From Microbulbifer litoralis (GTDB lineage: Bacteria > Pseudomonadota > Gammaproteobacteria > Pseudomonadales > Cellvibrionaceae): 64,000 nt of DNA. Where the stretch lies: NCBI RefSeq assembly GCF_023634065.1, contig NZ_JALKCV010000001.1, forward strand, positions 620,001 through 684,000, in the 5' to 3' direction. The notes below the pieces were generated by a model. It was given only the letters and a program-made list of their open reading frames with translations, searched no databases and was not told the DNA's origin. Below, one piece after another: positions 1-8,176 of this stretch; position 1 is the first letter of the stretch, and every line of letters starts with the position of its first letter. The position numbers and the translations under genes are program-made.

Positions 1-1
1 C

Positions 2-205
2 TCAAAGTCAGGTGGCCAAATTCGCTATGCCACTACACAGCTGCGCAACAACACCGCCGAGCAGGCCATGTTGGGTAACTTTCCCAAGGCCGTCGTAAAG
101 GCAATGATCGAGCCGAGAAGCGCCCACCATGACCAGTCGACCCAATTACTTTCCGATGAACAAAAGATGCGGATTTCCAGCGAGAGATGTAAGTGGCGAA
201 TATGA
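2..205 (+). CDS. C-terminal fragment of a protein, possibly type I restriction HsdR-like (5' cut by window)
   Basis: An open frame runs from the first complete codon to a TGA that overlaps the next gene's ATG (ATGA). The visible 67 residues are hydrophilic and contain LRNNTAEQ, a FPKAVVKAMIE segment and AHHDQSTQLLSDEQ. From memory this resembles the C-terminal tail of DEAD/DEAH type I restriction R subunits (RNN-S/T-x-EQ followed by AH-x-x-x-STQ-x-L). That family call is tentative because only the tail is visible and no motor or nuclease motif can be checked. Overlap with the following gene suggests co-transcription. Confidence 0.45.
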   Translation, partial: SKSGGQIRYATTQLRNNTAEQAMLGNFPKAVVKAMIEPRSAHHDQSTQLLSDEQKMRISSERCKWRI

Positions 206-846
206 CGACACCAAAAACAACCACCAACACGGCCCTGCCCCACGCCAGTGTGGGAACCCGATGGCATCAATTGTCTGCGATTCTGGGCTTTCTGCTGATA
301 GGGCCGCTGGCGGGCTGGCAGATGTTATCGCTGGTCGAGCGGCAGCAGCTCCCCGTCTGGCTGTGCTTTCTGGTCGGCGGCCTGGGAATGGTGATGCCGG
401 GTGCGCTGGCGATGATATTGCAGCCGATGCGCCAGAGTGTTTCCGTAGGCGCTGGGGGACTGCGCTTCGGGCGGCACGGCTGGGTGCCTTTCTCCGAAAT
501 CGATCAGTTCCGCCACCAGAGTTTCCTCACCCTGCACCGGTCCGGCAGGGCGACCCTGATCGTCCAACAGGGCAAACACGATCTGGAGGCATTCGACCAC
601 TTCTGCGAGACTGCCCTGAGTCGCTGGCTCGACTGGCGGCGCCTGCACGGCAGCCCGCCCAGCGCGCAACGGCGGACCGCCCTCTACGACAGGGCAAAGG
701 TCGCCGGCCTGTTAACGGTCGGGGCGACACTGCTTGTCGGGTTCCTCGCCCTGACCTTCAGCTTGACACTACCTGCCGCTGCGCTTCTGATCTTGGCGGG
801 CCTGTTTATAACCGGGCTGATATGCGCCGTTTTCTATGGTGCCTGA
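202..846 (+). CDS. Small membrane protein of unknown function
   Basis: The 214-residue product has two hydrophobic helices near residues 20-65 (LSAILGFLLIG and LPVWLCFLVGGLGMV) and two more at the C-terminus (about 170-212), with a soluble central section of about 100 residues. This resembles small bitopic or hairpin inner-membrane proteins carrying a PH-like core (FGRHGWVPFSEIDQF), but I do not recognise the family. The ATG at 202 overlaps the upstream stop as ATGA. A GTG at 193 in the same frame is an alternative start. It probably belongs to the same transcript as the upstream fragment. Confidence 0.65.
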   Translation: MTTPKTTTNTALPHASVGTRWHQLSAILGFLLIGPLAGWQMLSLVERQQLPVWLCFLVGGLGMVMPGALAMILQPMRQSVSVGAGGLRFGRHGWVPFSEIDQFRHQSFLTLHRSGRATLIVQQGKHDLEAFDHFCETALSRWLDWRRLHGSPPSAQRRTALYDRAKVAGLLTVGATLLVGFLALTFSLTLPAAALLILAGLFITGLICAVFYGA

Positions 847-922
847 AGGCCCGGATGCGAATGCGGCCCGCCATTGAAAAGGGAATATCATGATTCCGGC
901 GAGAGCCAGTGTGTGAATGGTT

Positions 923-1240
923 TCATGACCCAGACAATTTCATCAGCACCAGCCCGGAAACAATCAGCATCGCGGCAGTGACCCGCATCGCGTTCAGCGG
1001 TTCCGCCAACAGGATTACTCCCACCAGAAAAGCCCCGATTGCGCCAATGCCGGTCCAGATGGTGTAGGCCGTGCCGAGCGGGATGGTCCGCATCGCGATC
1101 GCCAGGAGTCCGAAGCTGCCGAGCATTGTGACCAGTGTGACGAGAGAGGGTGCCAACCGGGTGAAGCCGTGGGACTGCTTCATGGAGTAGGCCCATATCA
1201 CTTCAAGGGCGCCGGCAACGAGGAGGTAGATCCAGGGCAT
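923..1240 (-). CDS. gdx: Gdx/SugE-type SMR guanidinium exporter
   Basis: This 105-residue protein has the size and four hydrophobic helices of the small multidrug resistance family. The essential membrane Glu is at position 13 (AGALEVIWAYSMK). The HGFTRLAPS and YTIWTGIGA segments match the SugE/Gdx branch rather than EmrE. Gdx proteins are dual-topology antiporters that export guanidinium ion in exchange for protons across the inner membrane. The start is the ATG at 1240, which gives normal family length; the open frame continues upstream but would cross the riboswitch. The riboswitch just upstream (1265-1313) supports guanidinium as substrate and predicts induction by guanidine. Confidence 0.92.
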   Translation of the reverse strand: MPWIYLLVAGALEVIWAYSMKQSHGFTRLAPSLVTLVTMLGSFGLLAIAMRTIPLGTAYTIWTGIGAIGAFLVGVILLAEPLNAMRVTAAMLIVSGLVLMKLSGS

Positions 1241-1264
1241 TGACCGCTCCGTATTCAAACAGGG

Positions 1265-1313
1265 CCAGGTCGTCCTGGGCATCAGTACCCGATTATGGGG
1301 GAGGTCGTCCTCC
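1265..1313 (-). promoter_or_regulatory. Guanidine-II (mini-ykkC) riboswitch
   Basis: Read on the minus strand, two short hairpins each carry an ACGA loop closed by a perfect 5-bp stem: GGAGG-ACGA-CCTCC (1300-1313) and CCAGG-ACGA-CCTGG (1265-1278), separated by 21 nt. Paired hairpins with ACGR loops are the defining architecture of the mini-ykkC/guanidine-II riboswitch class. The second hairpin ends 24 nt before the gdx ATG. Ligand-stabilised loop-loop contact is known to expose the ribosome binding site in this class. Confidence 0.9.
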
Positions 1314-1426
1314 TTCAGACAGCGGCACGATAGCTCGCGGATACTATTTGAGCAAACGGTTTTTATCGGATCGACGCCCGCCAAGGTGTTACAACTCGCG
1401 AGCCGGGACGCCGAGTCACCCTTCGC

Positions 1427-2554
1427 TCAGGCACTCGCGCCCACCAACTGTGCCGCCTTGGCCCGGCGTTTCTCCCGCGCGGCGCGGCGCTTGCTGCGGC
1501 GCCGGTTCCAGATATAAATGCCGGTCACTGACAGCAGCAGTGGCGATAATCCCACCACACACCAGATGACCTTGCTCACCAAGCCGGCGAAGTTGCCGAA
1601 GTGCAGGCGGCGGTAGGTATCCAGGATGGTGGCACCCAGGCTGGCCTCTCGAATATCGTAGTTCGACAGGTGCTCGCCGCTCTGGGCGTTGTAGCTCACC
1701 ATACTGGCGTACTGGCTCTGCAGCGGGTTGCCGCTGTGTACATCCCCCCAGAAAGTGAAGTTGGTACCCGGCTCCCAGGGGAAGGAAATATAGGTGGTTT
1801 CGAAACCGTCCAGTTGGCGGCTGGCATCGTTCATCAGGCCCTGCAGGGAGAGGTCGTCGTTGTACAGGCGCTCGGCCATTTTGTAGTGCTCGGCACCGTC
1901 GGCGTGATGTTCCAGTTCGTGGGCGAAGTGCTCGATATTCCACCAGGCGCCGGTAAAGCCGAGAATCAGCAGCACCGGCGCACCGATGATGCCGGTCATT
2001 TTGTGCAGGTCGGAAAAATAGACGATCAAGCGCGCATTCCAGCGCAGGGTGAAAAAGTTCTTCCAGAATTTGCGGTACAGGATAAAACCGGAAATTCCCA
2101 GCAGGCACAGCAGGATGGAAAAGACACTGGTGACCAACAGGCCCGCATCATCCATCAGCAGGGTGTAATGCAGGCTCAGCAGCCAGTCGGTCAGGTGGTG
2201 CGTAGTGCCCATGGGCGGGCGCAGCGGCTCGCCGGTGTACTGGTTCAGCAGCGCGTAGGTCCATTCGCTGGTGCCGCGCTCCATGGTGTAGACCAGGTCG
2301 GCGCGGCCGCGGTCCTGAAACGGTACCCAGCCGACGATCTCGTAATCGGGGAAATGGCTGTGCACCGAGTTTGCCAGCGCATCCAGTTCCATGCGTTCAC
2401 GCCCGGCCGGGTCCACCCGTACCCGGTCCTCGATCAGCAGGGTGTCCACCTCGTGCTTGAAAACCAGGATACTGCCGGTCACGCAGATGACCAACAGCGG
2501 CACAAAGGCAACCAGGGCCATCCAGCTGTGCAGTTTGAACAGGAATTTATTCAT
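1427..2554 (-). CDS. PepSY-associated transmembrane protein, iron-uptake associated
   Basis: The 375-residue protein matches the PepSY_TM architecture: an N-terminal helix (about 12-32, LHSWMALVAFVPLLVICVTG), a large periplasmic PepSY-like region, a central pair of helices (about 140-160 and 188-206) and a C-terminal helix (about 330-350) followed by a basic tail. Family members are inner-membrane proteins often encoded beside ferric-siderophore receptors, and some reduce or process imported ferric siderophores. This gene is divergent from a FhuE-like receptor, and a Fur-box-like sequence lies between them, so a role in siderophore iron utilisation is a reasonable inference. The ATG at 2554 begins the first hydrophobic helix correctly. 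Confidence 0.85.
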   Translation of the reverse strand: MNKFLFKLHSWMALVAFVPLLVICVTGSILVFKHEVDTLLIEDRVRVDPAGRERMELDALANSVHSHFPDYEIVGWVPFQDRGRADLVYTMERGTSEWTYALLNQYTGEPLRPPMGTTHHLTDWLLSLHYTLLMDDAGLLVTSVFSILLCLLGISGFILYRKFWKNFFTLRWNARLIVYFSDLHKMTGIIGAPVLLILGFTGAWWNIEHFAHELEHHADGAEHYKMAERLYNDDLSLQGLMNDASRQLDGFETTYISFPWEPGTNFTFWGDVHSGNPLQSQYASMVSYNAQSGEHLSNYDIREASLGATILDTYRRLHFGNFAGLVSKVIWCVVGLSPLLLSVTGIYIWNRRRSKRRAAREKRRAKAAQLVGASA

Positions 2555-2695
2555 CTTTGCCTGTATTCGTCAGATGTTCGGATATAGAGAACGGTGGTAA
2601 ACGAGCTCGGAAAAAGCCTTCTCGCGGCGGGAACATCCTTGGCGAGAAGGCGATATTGCCCAGACCTGGGCCATATGGGCTGCAAACGTTACCAC

Positions 2696-2715
2696 AATGC
2701 ATTCTCATTTGCATT
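2696..2715 (-). promoter_or_regulatory. Candidate Fur box between the PepSY and siderophore-receptor genes
   Basis: The minus-strand reading contains AATGCAAATGAGAATGCATT, with the ATGAGAAT core seen in many gamma-proteobacterial Fur sites, flanked by near-symmetric AATGC/GCATT. It lies 141 bp upstream of the PepSY gene start and could serve either divergent gene. The call rests on consensus resemblance only. Confidence 0.5.
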
Positions 2716-2908
2716 TACTGGAGCAGCTTCCAGGTGACGCTTCCCCGCCCCCAATCCAATCGACACCCCCTTCCACAGCGGCAAGCAATGCCGAACAGAT
2801 TATTTTTTAGCCAAAACGCATCCAGGCAAAGCGTTTAGAACACGCGTTCCGCCCGATAGTGCAAAAGCCCCCTTCCTGTGCTAGCTTGCGCACCATTCAC
2901 ACACAAGT

Positions 2909-2924
2909 AATGAGAAACATTATC
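2909..2924 (+). promoter_or_regulatory. Candidate Fur box overlapping the receptor start
   Basis: AATGAGAAACATTATC matches 14 of 16 positions of the central Fur consensus AATGATAATCATTATC. It covers the ribosome binding region of the receptor and ends immediately before the ATG at 2925. Binding there would block initiation or early elongation directly. It is a second, better match than the site at 2696-2715. Confidence 0.6.
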
Positions 2925-5084
2925 ATGCGCACTCGTCTTTCCCCTCTCGCTACGGCAATCGCGCTGGCACTGGGCTCACTGCCCGCCCTGGCCGCCGACG
3001 AAAAAACCGGCAATGAGCAGGAGTCGTCGGGGCAGGCCATCGAAACCGTCACCGTGACCGGGAAATACGCCGTCGACGAGTCCATCGATACCGCCACCGG
3101 CCTGGGGTTGACCCTGCGCGAGACACCGCAATCCGTCACCGTGCTCACCGCCGAGCGAATCAAGGACCAGAACCTCAACAACCTCGTCGACACCGTGAAC
3201 AACGCCGTCGGTATCTCCTCCTCGCAGCTGGACAATGTGCGCAACTCACTGCAGTCCCGGGGGTTCGATATCAACAATTACCAGATTGACGGCGTGCCGC
3301 TATCCTGGTCCCTGTCGGGGGATTCCGGGGAGACGTCTGCAGACGTCTCCATTTACGAGCGGGTGGAGTTCGTGCGCGGCGCCACCGGCCTGCTGACCGG
3401 TGTGGGCGACCCCTCCGCCTCCATCAACCTGGTGCGCAAGAAAGCGAGCCACACCGACCTCACCGGCTATGTCGACGTGGATGCGGGCAGTTGGGGCAAG
3501 ACCCAGACCACGGCGGACATCGCCAGCGGCCTGAACGAATCCGGCAGCCTGCGCGGGCGCCTGGTTGCCCGCTACCTGGACAGCGAATCGCACAAGGATG
3601 ATTTCTCGGAACAGCAGAATGTTGTCTACGGCGTGATCGAGGGCGACCTCACCGAGAACACCCTGCTGCGGATCGGCGGCCACTACCAGAACAGGAACCC
3701 GCGCGGCGCGGCCTGGGGCGCCCTGCCGGCACTCTACTCCGACGGCACCGCCACCGACTGGGATGTATCCAAAACCACCGGCCTGGACTGGACCCGCTGG
3801 GAAACCACCAGCGAGAACTACTTCGCCACCGTGAACCATGTGTTCGCCAACGGCTGGGACCTGAAGATCAACTACAACCACCTCGCCTACGAAAAGGAAT
3901 CCCGGCTGGTCCTGCTGAGCGGTGCGCTGGACAGGGAGACCGGCGAGGGCCTCTACGCCCAGCGCTACCGGGCCTTCGGGGACACAGAACAGGACAGCTA
4001 CGATTTGCAGTTGAAGGGCGATTACCAGTTGTTCGGAAGGCAACACGAGTTCGTCCTGGGTGCCCTGCACAGCGAGCAGGAGGGCGGCACCAGCACCTAC
4101 GACCCGGATCCGTTGGGCGGCAATACCGGCTGGGATTCCGTGCCGGTGGGCAATTACTATGAGTGGGGCGACTTGCCGGAGCCGGACTGGACCGAGAACG
4201 CCACCGTGCGCGACGACAACGAAACCTCCCAGACCGGCTATTACGCCTCCACCCGCCTGTCATTCAGCGACCGCTTCAAGGTCATTGCCGGGGGGCGCCT
4301 CGCCAGTTGGGACCGCCAGCGCACCTATTACGGCGCCGTCAGCGATTACGGTGACGACGATGTCTTCGTGCCCTATTTCGGCGCCCTCTACGACCTGACG
4401 GAACAGCACCGGCTGTACGCCAGCTACACGGAAATCTTCACCCCGCAGAACAACAAGGACGCCAGTGGGGACTACCTGGACCCGCTGACGGGCACCAACA
4501 CCGAAGTGGGCCTGAAAAGCACCTTCCTCGACGACCGCCTGCAGACCTCCGTCGCCCTGTTCCATATCGAACAGGACAACCTCGCCGTCGTCGACCCGGA
4601 CTATATCCCAACGCCGGAGCAGGCCTCCGCATATAATGCGGCCCAGGGTACCGAAAGCGACGGCTTCGAGGCCGAAGTGATCGGCCGCATCGCGGACGGC
4701 TGGGATATTTCCGCCGGCTACTCCCGGTTTGAAGCGGAAGATGCGGATGGGCTGGAAGTCAATACCACATATCCGCGCAAGCAGTTCAAACTGTTTACCA
4801 CCTACCAGTTCGTGGACAGCCTGCCGGCGCTGACGATCGGCGGCGGCGTCAACTGGCAGTCGGATATCTATGCGGAAGGCTCGGGCAACCGCCTGGAACA
4901 GGATGCCTATTCCCTGGTCAACCTGATGGCGCGCTACGATATCCGCGACAATATGTACCTGCAGATGAACGTGGAAAACGCCCTGGACGAGAAGTACTAC
5001 AACTATCTCACCGCCGGTTATTACAACCAGTACAGCTACGGTACGCCGCGCAATGCGACACTGAGATTCAGTTACAACTTCTGA
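2925..5084 (+). CDS. TonB-dependent ferric-siderophore receptor, FhuE-like
   Basis: This 719-residue outer-membrane protein has a signal peptide (MRTRLSPLATAIALALG to ALA, about residues 1-24), a TonB-box-like ETVTVTGK, a plug domain with LRETPQSVTVLT and LQSRGFDINNYQIDGVP, and a C-terminal 22-strand-type barrel ending in aromatic RFSYNF. The plug sequence is typical of the TonB-siderophore-receptor family that includes FhuE, the receptor for ferric coprogen and rhodotorulic acid. The exact siderophore cannot be read from the sequence. The start was set at ATG 2925; ATG 2910 is in frame and possible. No siderophore synthesis genes are in the window, so it may take up xenosiderophores. The Fur-like site at the start predicts iron repression. 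Confidence 0.9.
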   Translation: MRTRLSPLATAIALALGSLPALAADEKTGNEQESSGQAIETVTVTGKYAVDESIDTATGLGLTLRETPQSVTVLTAERIKDQNLNNLVDTVNNAVGISSSQLDNVRNSLQSRGFDINNYQIDGVPLSWSLSGDSGETSADVSIYERVEFVRGATGLLTGVGDPSASINLVRKKASHTDLTGYVDVDAGSWGKTQTTADIASGLNESGSLRGRLVARYLDSESHKDDFSEQQNVVYGVIEGDLTENTLLRIGGHYQNRNPRGAAWGALPALYSDGTATDWDVSKTTGLDWTRWETTSENYFATVNHVFANGWDLKINYNHLAYEKESRLVLLSGALDRETGEGLYAQRYRAFGDTEQDSYDLQLKGDYQLFGRQHEFVLGALHSEQEGGTSTYDPDPLGGNTGWDSVPVGNYYEWGDLPEPDWTENATVRDDNETSQTGYYASTRLSFSDRFKVIAGGRLASWDRQRTYYGAVSDYGDDDVFVPYFGALYDLTEQHRLYASYTEIFTPQNNKDASGDYLDPLTGTNTEVGLKSTFLDDRLQTSVALFHIEQDNLAVVDPDYIPTPEQASAYNAAQGTESDGFEAEVIGRIADGWDISAGYSRFEAEDADGLEVNTTYPRKQFKLFTTYQFVDSLPALTIGGGVNWQSDIYAEGSGNRLEQDAYSLVNLMARYDIRDNMYLQMNVENALDEKYYNYLTAGYYNQYSYGTPRNATLRFSYNF

Positions 5085-5091
5085 TCCACTG

Positions 5092-5117
5092 CCCGGCTCC
5101 GGGACTGCGGAGCCGGG
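5092..5117 (+). terminator. Stem-loop after the siderophore receptor
   Basis: CCCGGCTCC (5092-5100) and GGAGCCGGG (5109-5117) form a perfect 9-bp stem with an 8-nt loop eight bases after the receptor stop. No T-run follows, so it may be a weak terminator or an mRNA 3'-end stabiliser rather than a classical intrinsic terminator. Confidence 0.45.
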
Positions 5118-5126
5118 CCGCGCCCT

Positions 5127-5159
5127 GTCCCGGATTCCGCTGCGCTTCATCCGGGCTAC
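5127..5159 (+). repeat. Dispersed CCGGAT-type repeat, copy 1
   Basis: The segment CCCGGAT-tccgctgcgcttc-ATCCGGG is an imperfect hairpin unit. A near-identical copy in the opposite orientation lies at 28541-28573, and a degenerate one follows at 28600-28628. Such 30-35 bp units are scattered in many proteobacterial genomes between genes. The flanking sequence to about 5215 contains further GGGCTCC/CCCGGGC palindromic pieces. Confidence 0.65.
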
Positions 5160-5321
5160 GCCTGTCGATCCACAATCCCGGGCTCCGAAACCCGGGCTAT
5201 TAACCTTCCACCTTCCCGCCGGTGCCCGCTGCGCGGTGGTATCGGGTCTGTACTATAGTTCTGCCGGCGGGGGCGACAGCTCCCGGTGCCGAAGGGGCAG
5301 GATGGACTGGGAGACACTCGG

Positions 5322-5468
5322 GTGAAGAAATTCGTCTACATCATCTTTATCGTACTGATCATTCTCGCTTTTGGCCGCTTTTTCGTCAGCCCGGTCGATG
5401 CGCACAACCGGACTGCCGCGGCGATCGAACCACCGGAACTGCCCGTACCGGAGCCGTTACAGCGCTGA
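5322..5468 (+). CDS. Small single-pass membrane protein (48 aa), hypothetical
   Basis: From a GTG at 5322 the frame encodes 48 residues: VKKFVYIIFIVLIILAFG, a clean transmembrane helix after two lysines, then a Pro-rich hydrophilic tail (PPELPVPEPLQR). GGGAG at 5310-5314 is an acceptable ribosome binding site. The lysine-helix-tail design is typical of real small inner-membrane proteins, but codon bias cannot be judged over so short a span. It has no recognised family and no obvious partner, and it lies alone between the receptor and the LPMO. Confidence 0.4.
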   Translation: MKKFVYIIFIVLIILAFGRFFVSPVDAHNRTAAAIEPPELPVPEPLQR

Positions 5469-5987
5469 TTCCTGCGACCGCTTTCGACGGCATCAACTCT
5501 ATGATGGGATTCGTGTGCTGGTTCGCACCTGGCAAAAATGCTGCCATTTTGGCGCCTAACACCCTCGCCATTCGAGCCCTGCCGGATTAATGTCGGTGCG
5601 ACAAAAGGTCGCAGCCAGGGGCACCAAATTCCGGACCAGACATGGAATCCATGCCTCCCACAGTAAGAAGATGGCAGCGCCCCGGAAATAAAATTAATTT
5701 CAATAGCTTTTCGCTCTCACCAACCTGACCGGCATTGCTGCCGGGCACATCATTCCGCACAAAAAAACAAACGGGTCATTTTGGAGCCCGAGACAAGCGG
5801 AAGCGTATTTGCGAACCGTCCACAGCGGGCCCGATCAGCCCATGGGTGCCTTTCGACCCGTCCGGGACCAACGCAGATACACCGATCTACAACATTCAGC
5901 CAACACTTCAACGCCCGGTATACAGGATCTGTCGGTCACCGGGCGTGAAGAGGCTTCAGTCAAAACAATAACCTGATAAGGATCGCG
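5469..5987. other. Intergenic region upstream of the LPMO gene
   Basis: No convincing gene was seen. An AT-rich patch near 5686-5712 stands out from the high-GC surroundings and is the likeliest promoter area for the LPMO. A 78-codon frame at 5735-5971 has no family resemblance and no ribosome binding site and was left out. Confidence 0.4.
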
Positions 5988-7100
5988 ATGATGAAGATAC
6001 GATTTCGCAAACGCTATATACCGGTGCTGTCCCTGGCCCTGGCCGGGGGGCTGGCATTTGGCCACGGCCTGATGGTGGATCCGCCCGCGCGCAATGCGCA
6101 CTGCGGGCTGAACGAACCGGCGGACCAGGCAACCACACCCGCCTGCGTGGAAGCGGCCCAGGTCGATGCCAACGGCATGTACCAGTTCATGAGCGTGCTC
6201 ACCCACACCCGTGGTAAGTCCGAAGGTACCAGTACCAATGTCTGCGGCTTCGACAGTGAAACCTGGAGCGGCGGGCCCACGCCCTGGGACCACCAGTTCG
6301 ACTGGCCCACCAGCGAAATGAGCGCCGGTTCCCAGACCATCACCTGGAATATCAGCTGGGGCCCGCACTGGGACGACACCGAGGAATTCAAGTACTGGAT
6401 TACCCGCCCGGGCTTCGACTACCAGGTGGGCGGCAGCCTGTCCTGGAGTGACTTTGAGGCCGAACCATTCTGTGTGCTGAACTACGACGATACCAACCCG
6501 ACCGGTAACCCCAACGTGGTTGCGGAGAAAAGCGCAAACCTGTTCCACACCACCTGTGAAGTTCCCGAGCGCTCCGGTCGCCATATCATCTACGGCGAGT
6601 GGGGCCGAAACTACTTTACCGACGAGCGCTTCCACGGCTGTGTCGACGTGAGCTTCGACGGCGGCGGAACCGGCTCGAGCTCCTCCTCTTCCAGCAGCAG
6701 TTCATCCAGCAGCAGTTCATCCAGCAGCTCCTCCTCGAGTTCCTCGTCCAGCAGCTCGTCGAGCAGCAGTTCTTCCAGTTCCAGCGGCGGAACCGGCGGC
6801 GTTGCCTGTGAGTATGTCGTCTCCAACGAGTGGAACAACGGCTTTACTGCCGAGATCCGCCTCACCAATACCGGCACGACTCCGGTCGATGGCTGGAACG
6901 TGAACTGGGAGTATACCGATGGCAGCTCTGTACTCAGCTCCTGGAACGCGGCGATCAGTGGCACCAACCCCTACTCCGCTACCGGCATCGGCTGGAACGA
7001 CACCATCAACGCCGGCCAGACCGTATCCTTCGGCCTGCAGGGCGAAAAAGGCAGTAATGATCTTGAAGTTCCGACAGTCACCGGGGACGTCTGTAACTGA
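5988..7100 (+). CDS. Secreted AA10 lytic polysaccharide monooxygenase with poly-Ser linker and CBM2
   Basis: The 370-residue protein has a signal peptide ending FG (1-25), so mature residue 1 is His26 (HGLMVDPPARN), the copper-binding N-terminal His of LPMOs. The second His of the histidine brace is His127 in SWGPHWDD. The AA10 domain spans about 26-225 and ends with the RFHGCVDVSF motif. A run of 37 serines (230-266) links it to a CBM2 module (about 275-370, bounded by VACEYVV and VCN, with WNNGF and DGWNVNWEY aromatic positions). AA10 enzymes oxidatively cleave crystalline chitin or cellulose; CBM2 binds the same surfaces. The substrate is not decided by the sequence. AAGGA at 5978-5982 fits the ATG at 5988 or 5991. 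Export by Sec then type II secretion is expected. Confidence 0.95.
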   Translation: MMKIRFRKRYIPVLSLALAGGLAFGHGLMVDPPARNAHCGLNEPADQATTPACVEAAQVDANGMYQFMSVLTHTRGKSEGTSTNVCGFDSETWSGGPTPWDHQFDWPTSEMSAGSQTITWNISWGPHWDDTEEFKYWITRPGFDYQVGGSLSWSDFEAEPFCVLNYDDTNPTGNPNVVAEKSANLFHTTCEVPERSGRHIIYGEWGRNYFTDERFHGCVDVSFDGGGTGSSSSSSSSSSSSSSSSSSSSSSSSSSSSSSSSSSSSSGGTGGVACEYVVSNEWNNGFTAEIRLTNTGTTPVDGWNVNWEYTDGSSVLSSWNAAISGTNPYSATGIGWNDTINAGQTVSFGLQGEKGSNDLEVPTVTGDVCN

Positions 7101-7153
7101 TCATTTGCCAATGAAAAGTCCGGCCTCTCCCGCTGGGGAGGCTTGATTGCCTG

Positions 7154-7184
7154 CGCCGCCCGCTTCCGAGTGGGCGGCGTTTTT
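7154..7184 (+). terminator. Intrinsic terminator after the LPMO gene
   Basis: CGCCGCCC (7154-7161) pairs perfectly with GGGCGGCG (7172-7179) around a 10-nt loop, followed by a T-run from 7180. It lies about 55 bp beyond the LPMO stop, in the correct orientation. Confidence 0.85.
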
Positions 7185-7372
7185 CATTCCGCTCCCACCG
7201 CTGGCGCAGTTCCTTTCTCACGCCGTCCGGATTCCCACCAAAAGCGACACAGCCTGCTACTTTTTAGTGTTACTTCAAAGGCGATTAATTCGCCGGCGCT
7301 GGCGTCTCCAGGAGCCGGCGGGCAAACGGATAATTTGTAGTCCGGACCACGGACATCCAGACGGAGTTGACC

Positions 7373-8134
7373 ATGAAGCCCATGCGCACTGTCGCCGCTC
7401 TCTGCATGGTTTTTTTCATTTCGCTGTCTCCGCCCCTCAGCGCACAACCGGACTGGCGGGATGTGGACTGGGGGGAATTCATCGTCCGCATCGGCGGCAG
7501 CTACCTGCACCCGGACGAGGATTCCACCTCGCCCAAGTTCCGCGTGTTGCAACACTGGGATCTCTACAACACCCGTTGGGAGGTGGATAGCGACATCACC
7601 TGGAATATCAGTGGCGTCTGGCGGCCGGACGAACACTGGGGGGCCGAGCTGATACATATCAACGGCGCCCGCTACAATACCGAGCTGAGCGGCTTCACCG
7701 GCATCCCCGGGCGCACGGCCATCGGGCTGGGGTATTTCCAGGCCACCTCCACCAGTGCCTTTGCCAACTGGTATCCCCTCGGCGCCGATTGCCTGGGGCG
7801 CCCCTATGCCGGCCTCGGTGTCACCTACACCGACTTTCACGATATACAGCTGAACCCGGAGCTCAACGCCTTCCTCAGAAATACCGACCTGGCCACCGGC
7901 AATGGCAAACTGAGCCTGGGTTATTCCTGGGGCTGGGCCGCGCAGGTGGGTGTGGATTTCAGTTTCGGCCGCAATCACAGCTGGCTCGTCAACGCGGCGG
8001 TGCTCTACTTCCAGTCGGATTCCGATGTCACCATCAGCTTTCCCACCCGGCTCGGCCACGACCGCCTCTACGCGGATTTCGACTACGACCCCTGGACCCT
8101 GAACCTGGGTATCGGCTACCGGTTCGATCTATAG
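7373..8134 (+). CDS. OmpW-family outer-membrane protein
   Basis: The 253-residue protein has a signal peptide (ending LSAQ, about 1-24) and alternating beta-strand segments ending in a terminal aromatic-rich strand (LNLGIGYRFDL). VDSDITWNISGVWRPDEHWGAEL and RPYAGLGVTYTDF are typical OmpW features: an 8-stranded barrel with a hydrophobic channel for small apolar molecules. It is longer than E. coli OmpW (about 212), with extended external loops near 85-110. ACGGAG at 7361-7366 sets the ATG at 7373 rather than the TTG two codons earlier. The next gene begins 42 bp downstream, so the two may be co-transcribed. The ligand is unknown. Confidence 0.85.
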   Translation: MKPMRTVAALCMVFFISLSPPLSAQPDWRDVDWGEFIVRIGGSYLHPDEDSTSPKFRVLQHWDLYNTRWEVDSDITWNISGVWRPDEHWGAELIHINGARYNTELSGFTGIPGRTAIGLGYFQATSTSAFANWYPLGADCLGRPYAGLGVTYTDFHDIQLNPELNAFLRNTDLATGNGKLSLGYSWGWAAQVGVDFSFGRNHSWLVNAAVLYFQSDSDVTISFPTRLGHDRLYADFDYDPWTLNLGIGYRFDL

Positions 8135-8176
8135 CATCGGTGGAACAACGGCCACGGCAATAATGCGGGAATCATC

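Noticed and set aside
129..893. A 254-codon frame overlapping the membrane protein gene at the left end
   Set aside because: Basic, Arg/Pro-rich translation typical of an out-of-frame reading; the 202-846 frame has clear hydrophobic helices and ATGA overlap with the preceding gene.
2925..5084. Siderophore biosynthesis cluster around the FhuE-like receptor
   Set aside because: No NRPS or NIS synthetase genes lie in the window; only uptake genes are seen.
5735..5971. A 78-codon frame upstream of the LPMO
   Set aside because: No family resemblance, no ribosome binding site and composition unlike neighbours.
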